A model generated the notes under the pieces. The model was given only the letters and a program-made list of their open reading frames with translations, ran no database searches and was not told where the DNA came from. Shown here piece by piece: positions 25,905 through 34,227 of a DNA stretch of 64,000 bases. The stretch covers positions 1-64,000 of the forward strand of contig NZ_JAKSXX010000123.1 in the NCBI RefSeq assembly GCF_022829385.1, written 5' to 3'. Positions within the stretch are counted from its first letter, which is position 1; each line of letters begins with the position of its first letter. The DNA is from Methylobacterium sp. J-070. Lineage in GTDB: Bacteria; Pseudomonadota; Alphaproteobacteria; Rhizobiales; Beijerinckiaceae. A program made the position numbers and the translations under genes.

Positions 25905-26342
25905 ATGGCCGAACGCATGGTCGCGGTGGGGATCGCTCTCATCGTCGCCTGCTTGGCCGGGCGCTTGGCGATGGAGGCGCCCGGAGCGCTCCACGGGACG
26001 CTGATCGTCCAGCGCGCCAAAGCACACGGCGTCGAGAACCTCGGCGACCCCGACCGCGATCCGGCGCAGGTCGCTGCCGCGGTGGGGGTGTCGTTGCGCC
26101 ACCTGCAGGCGCTGTTCCGCGCGAACGGACGCAACATCGCCGCCTGGATCTGGCAGCGGCGGCTCGACAAGGCCGCACAGCGCCTGTCCGATCCGGGCGG
26201 CCTCAACGTCTCGATCAGCGAAGTGGCCTATCGCTGCGGGTTCGTCGACCAGGCTCACTTCTCGCGCCGCTTCCGGGACCGATACGGCACGAGTCCGCGC
26301 GAGTACCGCCGCGCCGCCCTGACTCAGGCCGCGCCGCCCTGA
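25905..26342 (+). CDS. AraC-type HTH protein, probably a truncated remnant
   Basis: The last ~105 of 145 residues are an AraC-type DNA-binding domain: PAQVAAAVGVSLRHLQALFR for the first helix-turn-helix, and VSISEVAYRCGFVDQAHFSR plus RYGTSPREYRR for the second. A full regulator would have about 200 more N-terminal residues for effector binding. Here a short hydrophobic stretch (MVAVGIALIVACLAGRLA) and GTLIVQRAKAHG stand in their place, and 25689-25904 has no coding continuation. It is likely the 3' part of a broken gene, though a free-standing DNA-binding domain could still act. It converges on the MEKHLA gene. Confidence 0.7.
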   Translation: MAERMVAVGIALIVACLAGRLAMEAPGALHGTLIVQRAKAHGVENLGDPDRDPAQVAAAVGVSLRHLQALFRANGRNIAAWIWQRRLDKAAQRLSDPGGLNVSISEVAYRCGFVDQAHFSRRFRDRYGTSPREYRRAALTQAAPP

Positions 26343-26379
26343 CGAGAGATGGTGACCGGCCCGTCGGCCTCGCCTTCCC

Positions 26380-26823
26380 TCACGCGTCCCGCCATGCCGA
26401 GAACGTCGCCGCCTGGCCCAGGCTCACGCCGTCGCGGTCGAGCTGCCAGACCACCGCGTGCTCGATCCAGAACCGCCGGCCGTCCTTGGCGATCCGCAGG
26501 CCGCGGTAGCCGCGGGTGAACCCGTCCCGGGCGACGGCGTCGAGGAGCCTCTGACGCTCGGCGCGCTCCGGCGCCTCGGCCGAGAGCCGGGACGGCAGGC
26601 CGACGAGTTCCGCCCGCGCGTAGCCGAAGCAGGCCTGCGCGGCCCGGTTGGCGTAGACGAAGCGCGGGTCCGTGGCGCCGTCGTGGGCCAGCACCGCGAA
26701 GGGCGCCGCCTCGTAGAGCCAGGCGGCATCGGCGCCCGCCGGCACCAGGGTCTCGCCGAGCCGCCGCGCGTAGCTGCCGGTGAGGACGGCGAAGAAACTC
26801 GGATCGCGGGACAGGTCGGCCAT
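26380..26823 (-). CDS. MEKHLA domain-containing protein (PAS-like)
   Basis: A 147-residue protein consisting of one MEKHLA domain, a PAS-related fold otherwise known at the C-terminus of plant HD-ZIP III factors and as free bacterial proteins. Diagnostic stretches are YEAAPFAVLAHDGATDPRF, NRAAQACFGY, the LPSRLSAE block (about 77-84) and the ending LGQAATFSAWRD. The ligand and output are unknown; without an effector domain it must act by binding another protein or a small molecule. It starts 6 bases after the royal-jelly-type gene, so the two form an operon. Confidence 0.88.
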   Translation of the reverse strand: MADLSRDPSFFAVLTGSYARRLGETLVPAGADAAWLYEAAPFAVLAHDGATDPRFVYANRAAQACFGYARAELVGLPSRLSAEAPERAERQRLLDAVARDGFTRGYRGLRIAKDGRRFWIEHAVVWQLDRDGVSLGQAATFSAWRDA

Positions 26824-26829
26824 GGCCGC

Positions 26830-28011
26830 CTAGATGACGGGATCCGCGTCGATTCGCATCCGCAGGATCGCGTAGGGCGGCTGCTGCAGATCCTGGCCGC
26901 CGTTGTATTCCGGCCGGCGGTTGACCTGCGCCGCCGAGATGTAGAGCCATCGGTCGGGCGTGATCCAGAACGTGTCGGCCCAGATCAGCCGGTCGTCGGC
27001 GGCGATCACCTCGATGGTGCCGTCCGGCAGGCGACGGCCGACGGCGTTGTGTTCCTGCAGGCTCAGATAGACCCGGTCCCGGGAATCGGCGATGAGGCCG
27101 CCGGTCATGCCCTTCTCGCCCAGATCCCGAACCGAGGCCGCCACGTCCGCCTCGGAGGCGTTCGGGTCCCGGAGTGCGGCGGTCTCCACCGCGTAGAGGC
27201 GTCGGCTCATCAGGGGCGCATAATACAGGCGGGCGCCGTCCGGGCTGAGCGCGATGCCGTTGGCGCCGCCTTTCGGGCTCTTCGGCGGCGCGTCGCCCGC
27301 GTCCTCCTTCCTGCGCTCCATCACGGGGCGGCGCTCCACGAACTTGACGAGGCCGTCCTCGGACCGCGTGCTGGCGTGATCCGCCAGCCGCCGCACCACC
27401 CGCCCGCCGTCGAGGTCGACCACGAGGATCGCGCCCTGGCCGGTCTGGCCCTGGTCGGTGATGTAGGCGAGCGCCCGCCCGTCGCGCCTGTCGACCCGCA
27501 GGTCGTTCAGCGAGGAATGCGGCATCACGCCGGCCCCGAGGGGGATCGACCGGCGGATCCTGTCCTGCGCGATGTCGATCGCCACGATCTTCGCGCCCCC
27601 CGGCACCGGCGTGCCCTTGCCGTCGGGCAGGCCGGCATCCAGCACCCAGAGGGTGTCGTCGCGGTCGAAGACGGCGTTGGGGACGTGGAACAGGCTGGCC
27701 TGCGGGGCGCTCCGATCGGGCCTGTTGGCCTCCGCATCCGGATAGGGCTTCACCGTGCCGTCGGGCATCACCTCCCCGAGCGTCACCGGCTCCGCTCCGG
27801 TGAAGCGCGGCATCATCACGAACATCCGCCCGTTTCCCGCGATCGCCAGCCCGGTCGGCGTGGACGGCGCGGCGGCGGCGATCGCGAGCTCCAGCGGACC
27901 GACGGGACGCGTCACGGGCGGCTGCGGGGCGGGCGACGGGGCCGCCTGAGCCCCCCGCGCCGCGAGGGCGAGGAGGCCCGATCCGATCAGGCGACGGCGG
28001 TGGAGGAACAT
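26830..28011 (-). CDS. Major royal jelly/yellow family exported beta-propeller protein
   Basis: From the ATG at 28011 the product has 393 residues with a signal peptide containing an RRR run (FLHRRRLIGSGLLALAARGA), possibly Tat-type. The rest resembles the MRJP/yellow (L-dopachrome tautomerase-related) family: FHVPNAVFDRDDTLWVLDAG, YITDQG, GANGIALSPDGARLYYAPL and the late LIWADTFWITPDRWLYISAA. Such proteins fold as six-bladed propellers and bind small amines or aromatic compounds; bacterial roles are largely unknown. It heads a two-gene operon with the MEKHLA protein. Upstream ATGs would add residues before the signal and are rejected. Confidence 0.85.
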   Translation of the reverse strand: MFLHRRRLIGSGLLALAARGAQAAPSPAPQPPVTRPVGPLELAIAAAAPSTPTGLAIAGNGRMFVMMPRFTGAEPVTLGEVMPDGTVKPYPDAEANRPDRSAPQASLFHVPNAVFDRDDTLWVLDAGLPDGKGTPVPGGAKIVAIDIAQDRIRRSIPLGAGVMPHSSLNDLRVDRRDGRALAYITDQGQTGQGAILVVDLDGGRVVRRLADHASTRSEDGLVKFVERRPVMERRKEDAGDAPPKSPKGGANGIALSPDGARLYYAPLMSRRLYAVETAALRDPNASEADVAASVRDLGEKGMTGGLIADSRDRVYLSLQEHNAVGRRLPDGTIEVIAADDRLIWADTFWITPDRWLYISAAQVNRRPEYNGGQDLQQPPYAILRMRIDADPVI

Positions 28012-28680
28012 GCGCGTCCTGGTGCTCGGGACTCGATCCGCGCGCCGGCATTCCGTCCGGCGGGCCTCGTTCCGCGACCCGTGCGGTCGGGAATCCCGGC
28101 CCAACGCGTGGCGGCCGCGACCGATCCCGCATCCCGGGATCCGGAGGGTCCACGTCCGTGTCGAAGCCGCCTGACAACCACGTTGTGGTCGCCCGATCTA
28201 CTTAGGGAACGAACAGAAAACTGTGACGTCATAAATATCTGTATTTTAATATAATTGTACTCACAATCGAGATTTAAGCGACGATCAATAATAAAGACCG
28301 GCCTATCTGTGTGCTCGATCACTTGACCTCGGCCGGCGGATCACGTTATGGCCCCCACAATATCGAAATGAGGCCACATTGGTTTTTGATTTCATGCCGG
28401 CTGGCGATGCGCCGTACTCGATGATTGGAGACGGGATATCGCCTTTAATCAGTAGATGTTTGAAAATATTCGCTTCTGATCATGGACGTATCAGGCGGCG
28501 ACGGTTTCCGGCGGTGGAAGGTCATGATCTGGCCGTCACGATGCCCGCTCTACAAGGACCGTCACGGGACCCGGGTGCGGGCTGCTCGCAGGGGCGGCGC
28601 TGGACCGGATTCCGGGCGGAGGTTTCCCGGATCGCCGACCCTGGCGCCGGTCGGCTTCGAGATTGACAGGCGGGAGGGGC
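28012..28680. other. Intergenic region with an AT-rich patch
   Basis: These 669 bases separate the divergent royal-jelly-type and ParA genes. From about 28206 to 28330 the sequence is very AT-rich (TATTTTAATATAATTG lies near 28241-28256), in contrast to its neighbours. It is probably the promoter region or a scar of inserted DNA. No gene, RNA or direct repeat could be defended. Confidence 0.5.
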
Positions 28681-29385
28681 ATGGATCCCCAAGGATCCGA
28701 ACGGGAGCCCGGGGCTCCGACCCGGGGGGACCGCGGGTCGCTGCGGATCCTGGCCGTCGCGGTTCAGAAGGGCGGCACCGGCAAGACCACGCTGGCGGCC
28801 TCCCTGGCGGTCGCGGCAGCCGAGGCCGGCGAGCGCGTGGCCGCCCTCGACCTCGACCCGCAGGGCTCGCTGGCGGGCTGGGGGGCGCTGCGCAGCGGCG
28901 ATGCCGTCGCGGTGGACCGGATCCAGCCCTGGGAGATCGGGCAGCTGGCCGAGATCCTCGGCGTCCTCGCCGAGGAGGGGCGGACGCTGGCCGTTCTCGA
29001 CACCGCGGGCAGCTCGGCCGGGCTCGCGCCGGCCCTGAAGGACGCCGACTTCGTGCTGATGCCGGTGCGGCCGTCCCGGCTCGACATCGTGGCGGCGCGT
29101 CCGACGCTCCAGATCCTGATGGATGTCGGCCTGCGCGGCCGGTTCGCCCTGGTGCTGAACCAGTGCCCGGCGCCGCCGTCGCCGCGCACCAGCGCCTACG
29201 CGTCGCAGCTGCGGGCCCTGGGGGTGCTGGCCGACCCCGGCATCATCCACCGGGTCGACCATCAGGACGCGCTCGCGACCGGCCTGGGCGTCACCGAATA
29301 CGCCCCGGCGAGCCCCGCCGCCGACGAGATCCGGGCGCTCTGGACCTGGATCGACGCGAAGATGCGGGCGACGGAGGCCCGCTGA
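28681..29385 (+). CDS. ParA family ATPase, orphan
   Basis: A 234-residue MinD/ParA ATPase. The deviant Walker A is KGGTGKTT with the signature Lys30 and catalytic Lys35; LDLDPQGSLAGWG and the LAVLDTAGSSAG motif (switch II) follow. Such proteins position DNA or protein complexes by forming ATP-dependent dimers on the nucleoid. No parB gene or parS-like repeat is adjacent, so it is not the main chromosome partition locus and may place some other cargo. AGGAGGGG-like sequence precedes the ATG. It converges on the M20 gene with only 2 bases between. Confidence 0.9.
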   Translation: MDPQGSEREPGAPTRGDRGSLRILAVAVQKGGTGKTTLAASLAVAAAEAGERVAALDLDPQGSLAGWGALRSGDAVAVDRIQPWEIGQLAEILGVLAEEGRTLAVLDTAGSSAGLAPALKDADFVLMPVRPSRLDIVAARPTLQILMDVGLRGRFALVLNQCPAPPSPRTSAYASQLRALGVLADPGIIHRVDHQDALATGLGVTEYAPASPAADEIRALWTWIDAKMRATEAR

Positions 29386-29387
29386 GC

Positions 29388-30773
29388 TCAGCCGTCCCCG
29401 AGGGCCGCCAGGATCCGCGCCCAGGAGCGCGTGCCCTTGTGGAAGCTCGTCAGGTCGTACTTCTCGTTGGGCGAGTGGATCCGGTCGTCGTCGAGGCCGA
29501 ACCCGATCAGCAGGGTGTCGCGGTCCAGGATCCGCTTGAAGTCCCCGACGATCGGGATCGAGCCGCCGGCGCCCACCGTCACGGCCGGCACGCCCCACTC
29601 GTCCTGCAGCGCCGCCTTGGCGGCGCCGAGCTGCGGCATGTCGAAGGGCAGGCTGATCGCCCGCGAGCCCTTGTAGGTGATGACCTCGACCTTGCAGTCC
29701 GCCGGAACCCGCGCGCGCACGAAGGCCTCGAACGCTTCGGCCAGCCGCTTCGGGTCCTGGTCGTCCACGAGGCGGAACGAGACCTTGGCCGAGGCCGTGG
29801 AGGCGATCACCGTCTTGGTGCCCTCGCCGGTATAGCCGCCGATGATGCCGTTGGCGTCGCAGGAGGGGCGCGACTGCACCAGCTCGATCGGCATCCGCCC
29901 GCGCTCGCCTGCGGGCTCCTTCAGGCCGATCGGCCCGAGCAGCGTCTCCGGCGTCAGGCCGAGGCCGCGCCACTGCTCCAGCACCTCCGGCGGACGCTCG
30001 TGCACGCCGTCGTAGAAGCCCGGGATCGTCACCCGCCCGTCGGCATCGTGCAGGTCGGCGATGATCTTGGCCAGCACGTGGATCGGGTTGCGCGCCGCAC
30101 CGCCGAAGAAGCCCGAATGCAGGTCGCGGTCGGCGCAGGTGACCTTCACCTCGAAATACGCGAGCCCGCGCAGGGATGAGGTGATGGCCGGAGTCTTCCG
30201 GTCCCACATGCCGGTGTCGCAGACCAGCACCACGTCGCAGCCCAGGCGCTCGCGGTTGGCCGCGACCCACTCGGGCAGGCCCTGCGAGCCGCTCTCCTCG
30301 GCGCCCTCGATCAGGATCGTGACGCCGCAGGGCAGCGCGCCGTTCATGGCGATGTACGCCCGGCAGGCCTCCACGAAGGTCATGACCTGGCCCTTGTCGT
30401 CGGAGGCCCCGCGCCCGACGATCGTCTTCCTGCCCTGGCCGTCGTCGGCGATGTGCGGCTCGAAGGGCGGCGTCGTCCAGAGATCCAGCGGGTCGACCGG
30501 CTGCACGTCGTAATGCCCGTAGAACAGGACGTGCGGCGCGCCCGGCTTCGGCTTGGTCGCGAGGACCACCGGATGCAGCGAGGTCTCCTCCACGGAGGTC
30601 TCGAAGCCCAGCGCGGTCAGGTCCTCGGCGAGCCACGCGGCGGCCTCGCGGCACGGTCCGGCATAGGCCGGGTCGGTGGAGATCGACGGGATCCGCAGGA
30701 AGGCGAACAGCCGCTCCAGGGCGTTCTCCAGGTCCGTGTCGATGTCGTTGAGGATCGCGTCGAGCGCGGCCAT
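29388..30773 (-). CDS. M20 family dipeptidase
   Basis: A 461-residue di-zinc metallopeptidase of the M20 family (carnosinase/ArgE/DapE superfamily, dipeptidase-like branch). Zinc-binding motifs are FYGHYDVQP (His87, Asp89), GASDDKGQVM (Asp125/126) and LIEGAEESGSQG (catalytic Glu159, ligand Glu160), with VLVCDTGMWD next. The dimerisation domain is inserted after about residue 200. The enzyme probably cleaves dipeptides in the cytoplasm. It is monocistronic and convergent with ParA. Confidence 0.93.
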   Translation of the reverse strand: MAALDAILNDIDTDLENALERLFAFLRIPSISTDPAYAGPCREAAAWLAEDLTALGFETSVEETSLHPVVLATKPKPGAPHVLFYGHYDVQPVDPLDLWTTPPFEPHIADDGQGRKTIVGRGASDDKGQVMTFVEACRAYIAMNGALPCGVTILIEGAEESGSQGLPEWVAANRERLGCDVVLVCDTGMWDRKTPAITSSLRGLAYFEVKVTCADRDLHSGFFGGAARNPIHVLAKIIADLHDADGRVTIPGFYDGVHERPPEVLEQWRGLGLTPETLLGPIGLKEPAGERGRMPIELVQSRPSCDANGIIGGYTGEGTKTVIASTASAKVSFRLVDDQDPKRLAEAFEAFVRARVPADCKVEVITYKGSRAISLPFDMPQLGAAKAALQDEWGVPAVTVGAGGSIPIVGDFKRILDRDTLLIGFGLDDDRIHSPNEKYDLTSFHKGTRSWARILAALGDG

Positions 30774-30952
30774 CGGGGGCTCCGGGGTGCGGCGGGGTTG
30801 GCTCGGGACGAGGGTTAGCCGAGGTCGGGCAGGGGCGGCAACACACGGTCGGCTCGACCGGCGCCGTCTGAAACTGCCCTCCGCTTACGCGACCCGCATT
30901 TACGCATGCCCTCCGGGCTTTATTTTGTGAAATTGCGAGCCTACGCTCGCCG

Positions 30953-32215
30953 GTGGCAGGGCAAAACGAAGCTGCGATGGGCAAAAGCATGGCCTCGGAC
31001 GATTGGGCGGCGATGGCCGCCGAGGTGTACGGCTCCTTCAGCCCCGGCAGTCCTATCAAACTCCAAGGCGATCTTGCCGGCCGAGAGGACCAAGCCGGGA
31101 GGCTGCGCGGCATCGTTCTCAGCTCGGGAGAGCATGCGCTGATCTACGGCGAGCGAGGAGCAGGTAAAACCTCGATCGCGAACACGTTTCACCTCAGCCT
31201 GCACAGCGATACCAGGCGCATTCATTCGATTCACGTTAACTGCGGCGACAATGATTTCTCCGCAATCTGGCGGAAGGTCTTTCGTCGCGTAAAGGTAGAA
31301 AGCGACGCCGAGCGGCGATCTTTGGATCAATTCTATCCCGAAACGATCACGCCAGATGACGTGGAAATCGAGCTAAGTAATTTCAGAATCAACGATATTC
31401 CAATCATTATACTGGATGAATTCGATCAGATATCGGATCCGAGAACCAAAATCTTGATGACAGAGACGATCAAATCGTTTTCCGATCACACAATTCACGC
31501 CAAGATCATACTGGTTGGAATTGCTGGCAACGCTGGTGAGTTGATCGCGCAGCATGCTTCGATTTCAAGGGCGTTGAAGCAAGTTCAGATGCCCCGGCTG
31601 AGCTTGGCGGAATTGGAGGCTATCGTCACCACGCGGTATAAACGATGCGGTCTCAGAAGTGATGACGAAGCTCTCTTTCAAATGGCATTTCTGTCGCGCG
31701 GATTGCCGTATTATGCGCATCTGATCGGGCGGCATTCGGCGCTCGCCGCCATTCAGAAGAAGAAGGTTTTTGTCGATGTCGAGGATGTGTTCCTGGGGCT
31801 TCAGGAGGCAATAAAAGAAGTCGATCAAACAATTACTGAAGCATATCTTGCGGCAATCGTCAGTCAAAGGAACGAAGAAACGCTCTATGAGCCGGTGCTG
31901 ACAGCCTGTGCTCCGGCAGAGTCGGACGATCTTGGGCAATTTCAGCAAGCGGCGGTGTCCGCGCCACTCTCGGAAATCGCCCCGCGGAAGCCCGCTTACA
32001 CCCCGACCACCTTCGCGTTCCACATGAACGAGTTCTGCGAAGACAAGAGAGGCAGGATTCTGTCGCGTGTCGGGGAGGCGAGGAATTATCGCTACTCTTT
32101 CACGGATGCGATGATGCAGCCGTATGTCATCATCCGGGCGTTACAGAGCGGCCGCCTGAAGCGTGCGACATTTCAAAAATTTATTGCTCGACGGCAGCGA
32201 TCACTCGCGGTTTAG
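30953..32215 (+). CDS. Orphan AAA ATPase of foreign composition
   Basis: A 420-residue P-loop ATPase with Walker A GERGAGKTS (66-74) and Walker B IIILDEFDQI (151-160), preceded by LAGREDQAGRLRGIV as in ORC1/Cdc6-like and STAND-type AAA modules. Around residues 225-270 lie a sensor-like helix bundle (LSLAELEAIVTTRYKRCG) and an FLSRGLPYYAHLIGRH lid. The C-terminal 130 residues look like a winged-helix or substrate domain but have no recognisable family. The gene is clearly AT-richer than its neighbours and has different codon use, suggesting transfer. A defence or DNA-related role is possible, not shown. The ATG at 30977 is an alternative start. Confidence 0.75.
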   Translation: MAGQNEAAMGKSMASDDWAAMAAEVYGSFSPGSPIKLQGDLAGREDQAGRLRGIVLSSGEHALIYGERGAGKTSIANTFHLSLHSDTRRIHSIHVNCGDNDFSAIWRKVFRRVKVESDAERRSLDQFYPETITPDDVEIELSNFRINDIPIIILDEFDQISDPRTKILMTETIKSFSDHTIHAKIILVGIAGNAGELIAQHASISRALKQVQMPRLSLAELEAIVTTRYKRCGLRSDDEALFQMAFLSRGLPYYAHLIGRHSALAAIQKKKVFVDVEDVFLGLQEAIKEVDQTITEAYLAAIVSQRNEETLYEPVLTACAPAESDDLGQFQQAAVSAPLSEIAPRKPAYTPTTFAFHMNEFCEDKRGRILSRVGEARNYRYSFTDAMMQPYVIIRALQSGRLKRATFQKFIARRQRSLAV

Positions 32216-32690
32216 GACTCTTCGGCGACCTGGAAGTTGCGTTCATCCTTGCGACGAGAGATCGGTATCGACGTCTGCTTGGGCGATCCATGCTCCGATG
32301 ACGGAGGCCGATGCGTCGACGGCAAGATGCCGAAGGGTCGGCATCCGGCCCTGCAGCGTCGAACGGGCTGCCCCCCGGTACTGCGAGAAGCCGGGACGGC
32401 ATCCGGCACACGCTGCGGCGCATGCCGGCGGATGACTACCCTGGCTGACTAACCTGGCTGACTGCCCTGGAAGACGCGAGCGGTTCGGTCCCGGTGCGCG
32501 GATCAGCTTCGGCGGATTTGGCGTCGAACCATGACAGCGCCGCAGTTCGCGCTGGGCCTCAGTCTCCCCTTTGAGACAGCATGCCCCGGAACAGGCGCAG
32601 ATTGGAATGGTTATCGACGACATCCACCGGGCCCGTCCGGACCGCTCCGGTCCCGCCCGACCCCGCTGCCGCCCAGACCGTGGACACGCC
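32216..32690. other. Intergenic region
   Basis: These 475 bases lie between the AAA gene and the aldehyde oxidase operon. They contain a short near-tandem repeat, CCTGGCTGACT at about 32439-32449 and again about 32453-32463. No gene is supported; the frames open here lack ribosome sites. The operon promoter should lie in the second half. Confidence 0.5.
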
Positions 32691-33215
32691 ATGCTTCTCG
32701 AGAAACAGCCGCCCGTGTCGGCGGATACGCCCATCGGCATCACGCTGACCATCAACGGGCAGCGCCGCGCGCTTCAGGTCGCCCCGTGGACCACGCTCCT
32801 CGACCTGCTGCGCGAACGGCTCGACCTCACCGGCACCAAGAAGGGCTGCGACCACGGCCAGTGCGGCGCCTGCACGGTGCTGGTGAACGGCACACGGGTG
32901 AATGCCTGCCTGACGCTCGCCGTGATGAAGGACGGCGCCGAGATCACCACGGTCGAGGGCCTCGCCGGCCTCGGCGACCGCAAGGGCAGCAACGCCCTCC
33001 ATCCGATCCAGGAGGCGTTCATCGAGCACGACGCCTTCCAGTGCGGCTACTGCACCCCGGGCCAGCTCTGCTCCTCGGTCGGCCTGCTGAACGAGGGCCA
33101 CGCGCACACCCGCGACGAGATCCGCGAGGCGATGAGCGGCAACATCTGCCGCTGCGGCGCCTACACCAACATCGTCGACGCCATCGAGGACGTCATGCAG
33201 GGAGACGCCCGATGA
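32691..33215 (+). CDS. Aldehyde oxidase/xanthine dehydrogenase family 2Fe-2S subunit
   Basis: A 174-residue iron-sulfur subunit of a molybdenum hydroxylase. It carries two [2Fe-2S] clusters: a plant-ferredoxin type motif (GCDHGQCGACTVLVNG, about 48-63, with a later Cys) and the helical domain motif (FQCGYCTPGQ with NICRCGAYTN, about 112-160). It relays electrons from the molybdenum site to FAD. Unlike PaoA of E. coli there is no clear Tat signal, so the complex is probably cytoplasmic. It overlaps the FAD subunit gene by 4 bases. Confidence 0.94.
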   Translation: MLLEKQPPVSADTPIGITLTINGQRRALQVAPWTTLLDLLRERLDLTGTKKGCDHGQCGACTVLVNGTRVNACLTLAVMKDGAEITTVEGLAGLGDRKGSNALHPIQEAFIEHDAFQCGYCTPGQLCSSVGLLNEGHAHTRDEIREAMSGNICRCGAYTNIVDAIEDVMQGDAR

Positions 33216-34219
33216 ACCGCTTCGACTACGTCCGCGCCGGCACGGTGGCGGAGGCGGTGCAGGCCTTCGGGGTCGGGGCGCGCTTCATCGCCGGCGGCAC
33301 CAACCTGATCGACCTGATGAAGTACGAGGTCGAGAAGCCGGGCCGGCTGATCGACATCACCCGCCTGCCGCTGGACCGGATCGAGGACCATGCCGGCGGC
33401 CTGCGGATCGGGGCGCTCGCCACCAACGCCAAGGTCGCCTACGACGACCGCGTCGCGGAGCGCTACCCGCTCCTGCGCAACGCCATCCTGGCCGGCGCCT
33501 CGGCGCAGCTGCGCAACGCGGCCTCGACCGGCGGCAACCTGCTGCAGCGGACCCGCTGCTACTACTTCTACGACGTGGCCACGCCCTGCAACAAGCGCGA
33601 GCCCGGCTCCGGCTGCACGGCGATCGGCGGGATGAACCGCATCCACGCGATCTTCGGGACGAGCGACAAGTGCATCGCCACCCATCCCTCGGACATGTGC
33701 ATCGCGCTGGCCGCCCTGGAGGCGACCGTGCAGGTGAGCGGCCCGCAGGGCGAGCGGTCGATCCCGTTCGCGGAGTTCCACCGCCTGCCCGGCGACACGC
33801 CCGAGACGGACACCAACCTCGCCCCGGGCGAGATCATCGTGGCGGTGGACCTGCCGGAGAGCCGGTTCCCGCAGCACTTCACCTACCTGAAGCTGCGCGA
33901 CCGGCTGTCCTACGCCTTCGCGCTGGTCTCGGTGGCCGCCGGCCTCGAGCTCGACGGCGACACGGTGAAGACCGCCCGGCTGGCGCTCGGCGGCGTCGCC
34001 CACAAGCCCTGGCGCAACCGTGAGGCCGAGGCCATGCTGGAGGGCAAGCCCGCCACCCGGGAGAGTTTTCAGGCGGCGGCCGACCTCATCGTCGCCGAGG
34101 CCAAGCCGCAATCGGAGAACGGCTTCAAGATCGATCTCGCCCGGCGCGCCATCGTGCGCGGCCTCGAACAGGCCGCCGCGGGCACGCCCCAGTCGCTCAG
34201 CGACAAGCGCATCCAGTAG
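33212..34219 (+). CDS. Aldehyde oxidase family FAD-binding subunit with 4Fe-4S loop
   Basis: A 335-residue FAD subunit. The FAD-binding motifs are GARFIAGGTNLIDLMK (about 24-39) and RNAASTGGNLLQR (about 100-112). An inserted cysteine-rich loop (TRCYYFYD, PCNKREPGSGC, TSDKCIA) matches the extra [4Fe-4S] site known from the FAD subunit of the PaoABC aldehyde oxidoreductase. The C-terminal CO_deh_flav_C domain runs from about 225. It passes electrons from the 2Fe-2S subunit to an acceptor. It is translationally coupled by ATGA overlap to the upstream gene and lies 8 bases before the large subunit. Confidence 0.93.
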   Translation: MNRFDYVRAGTVAEAVQAFGVGARFIAGGTNLIDLMKYEVEKPGRLIDITRLPLDRIEDHAGGLRIGALATNAKVAYDDRVAERYPLLRNAILAGASAQLRNAASTGGNLLQRTRCYYFYDVATPCNKREPGSGCTAIGGMNRIHAIFGTSDKCIATHPSDMCIALAALEATVQVSGPQGERSIPFAEFHRLPGDTPETDTNLAPGEIIVAVDLPESRFPQHFTYLKLRDRLSYAFALVSVAAGLELDGDTVKTARLALGGVAHKPWRNREAEAMLEGKPATRESFQAAADLIVAEAKPQSENGFKIDLARRAIVRGLEQAAAGTPQSLSDKRIQ

Positions 34220-34227
34220 GGCCCGCC

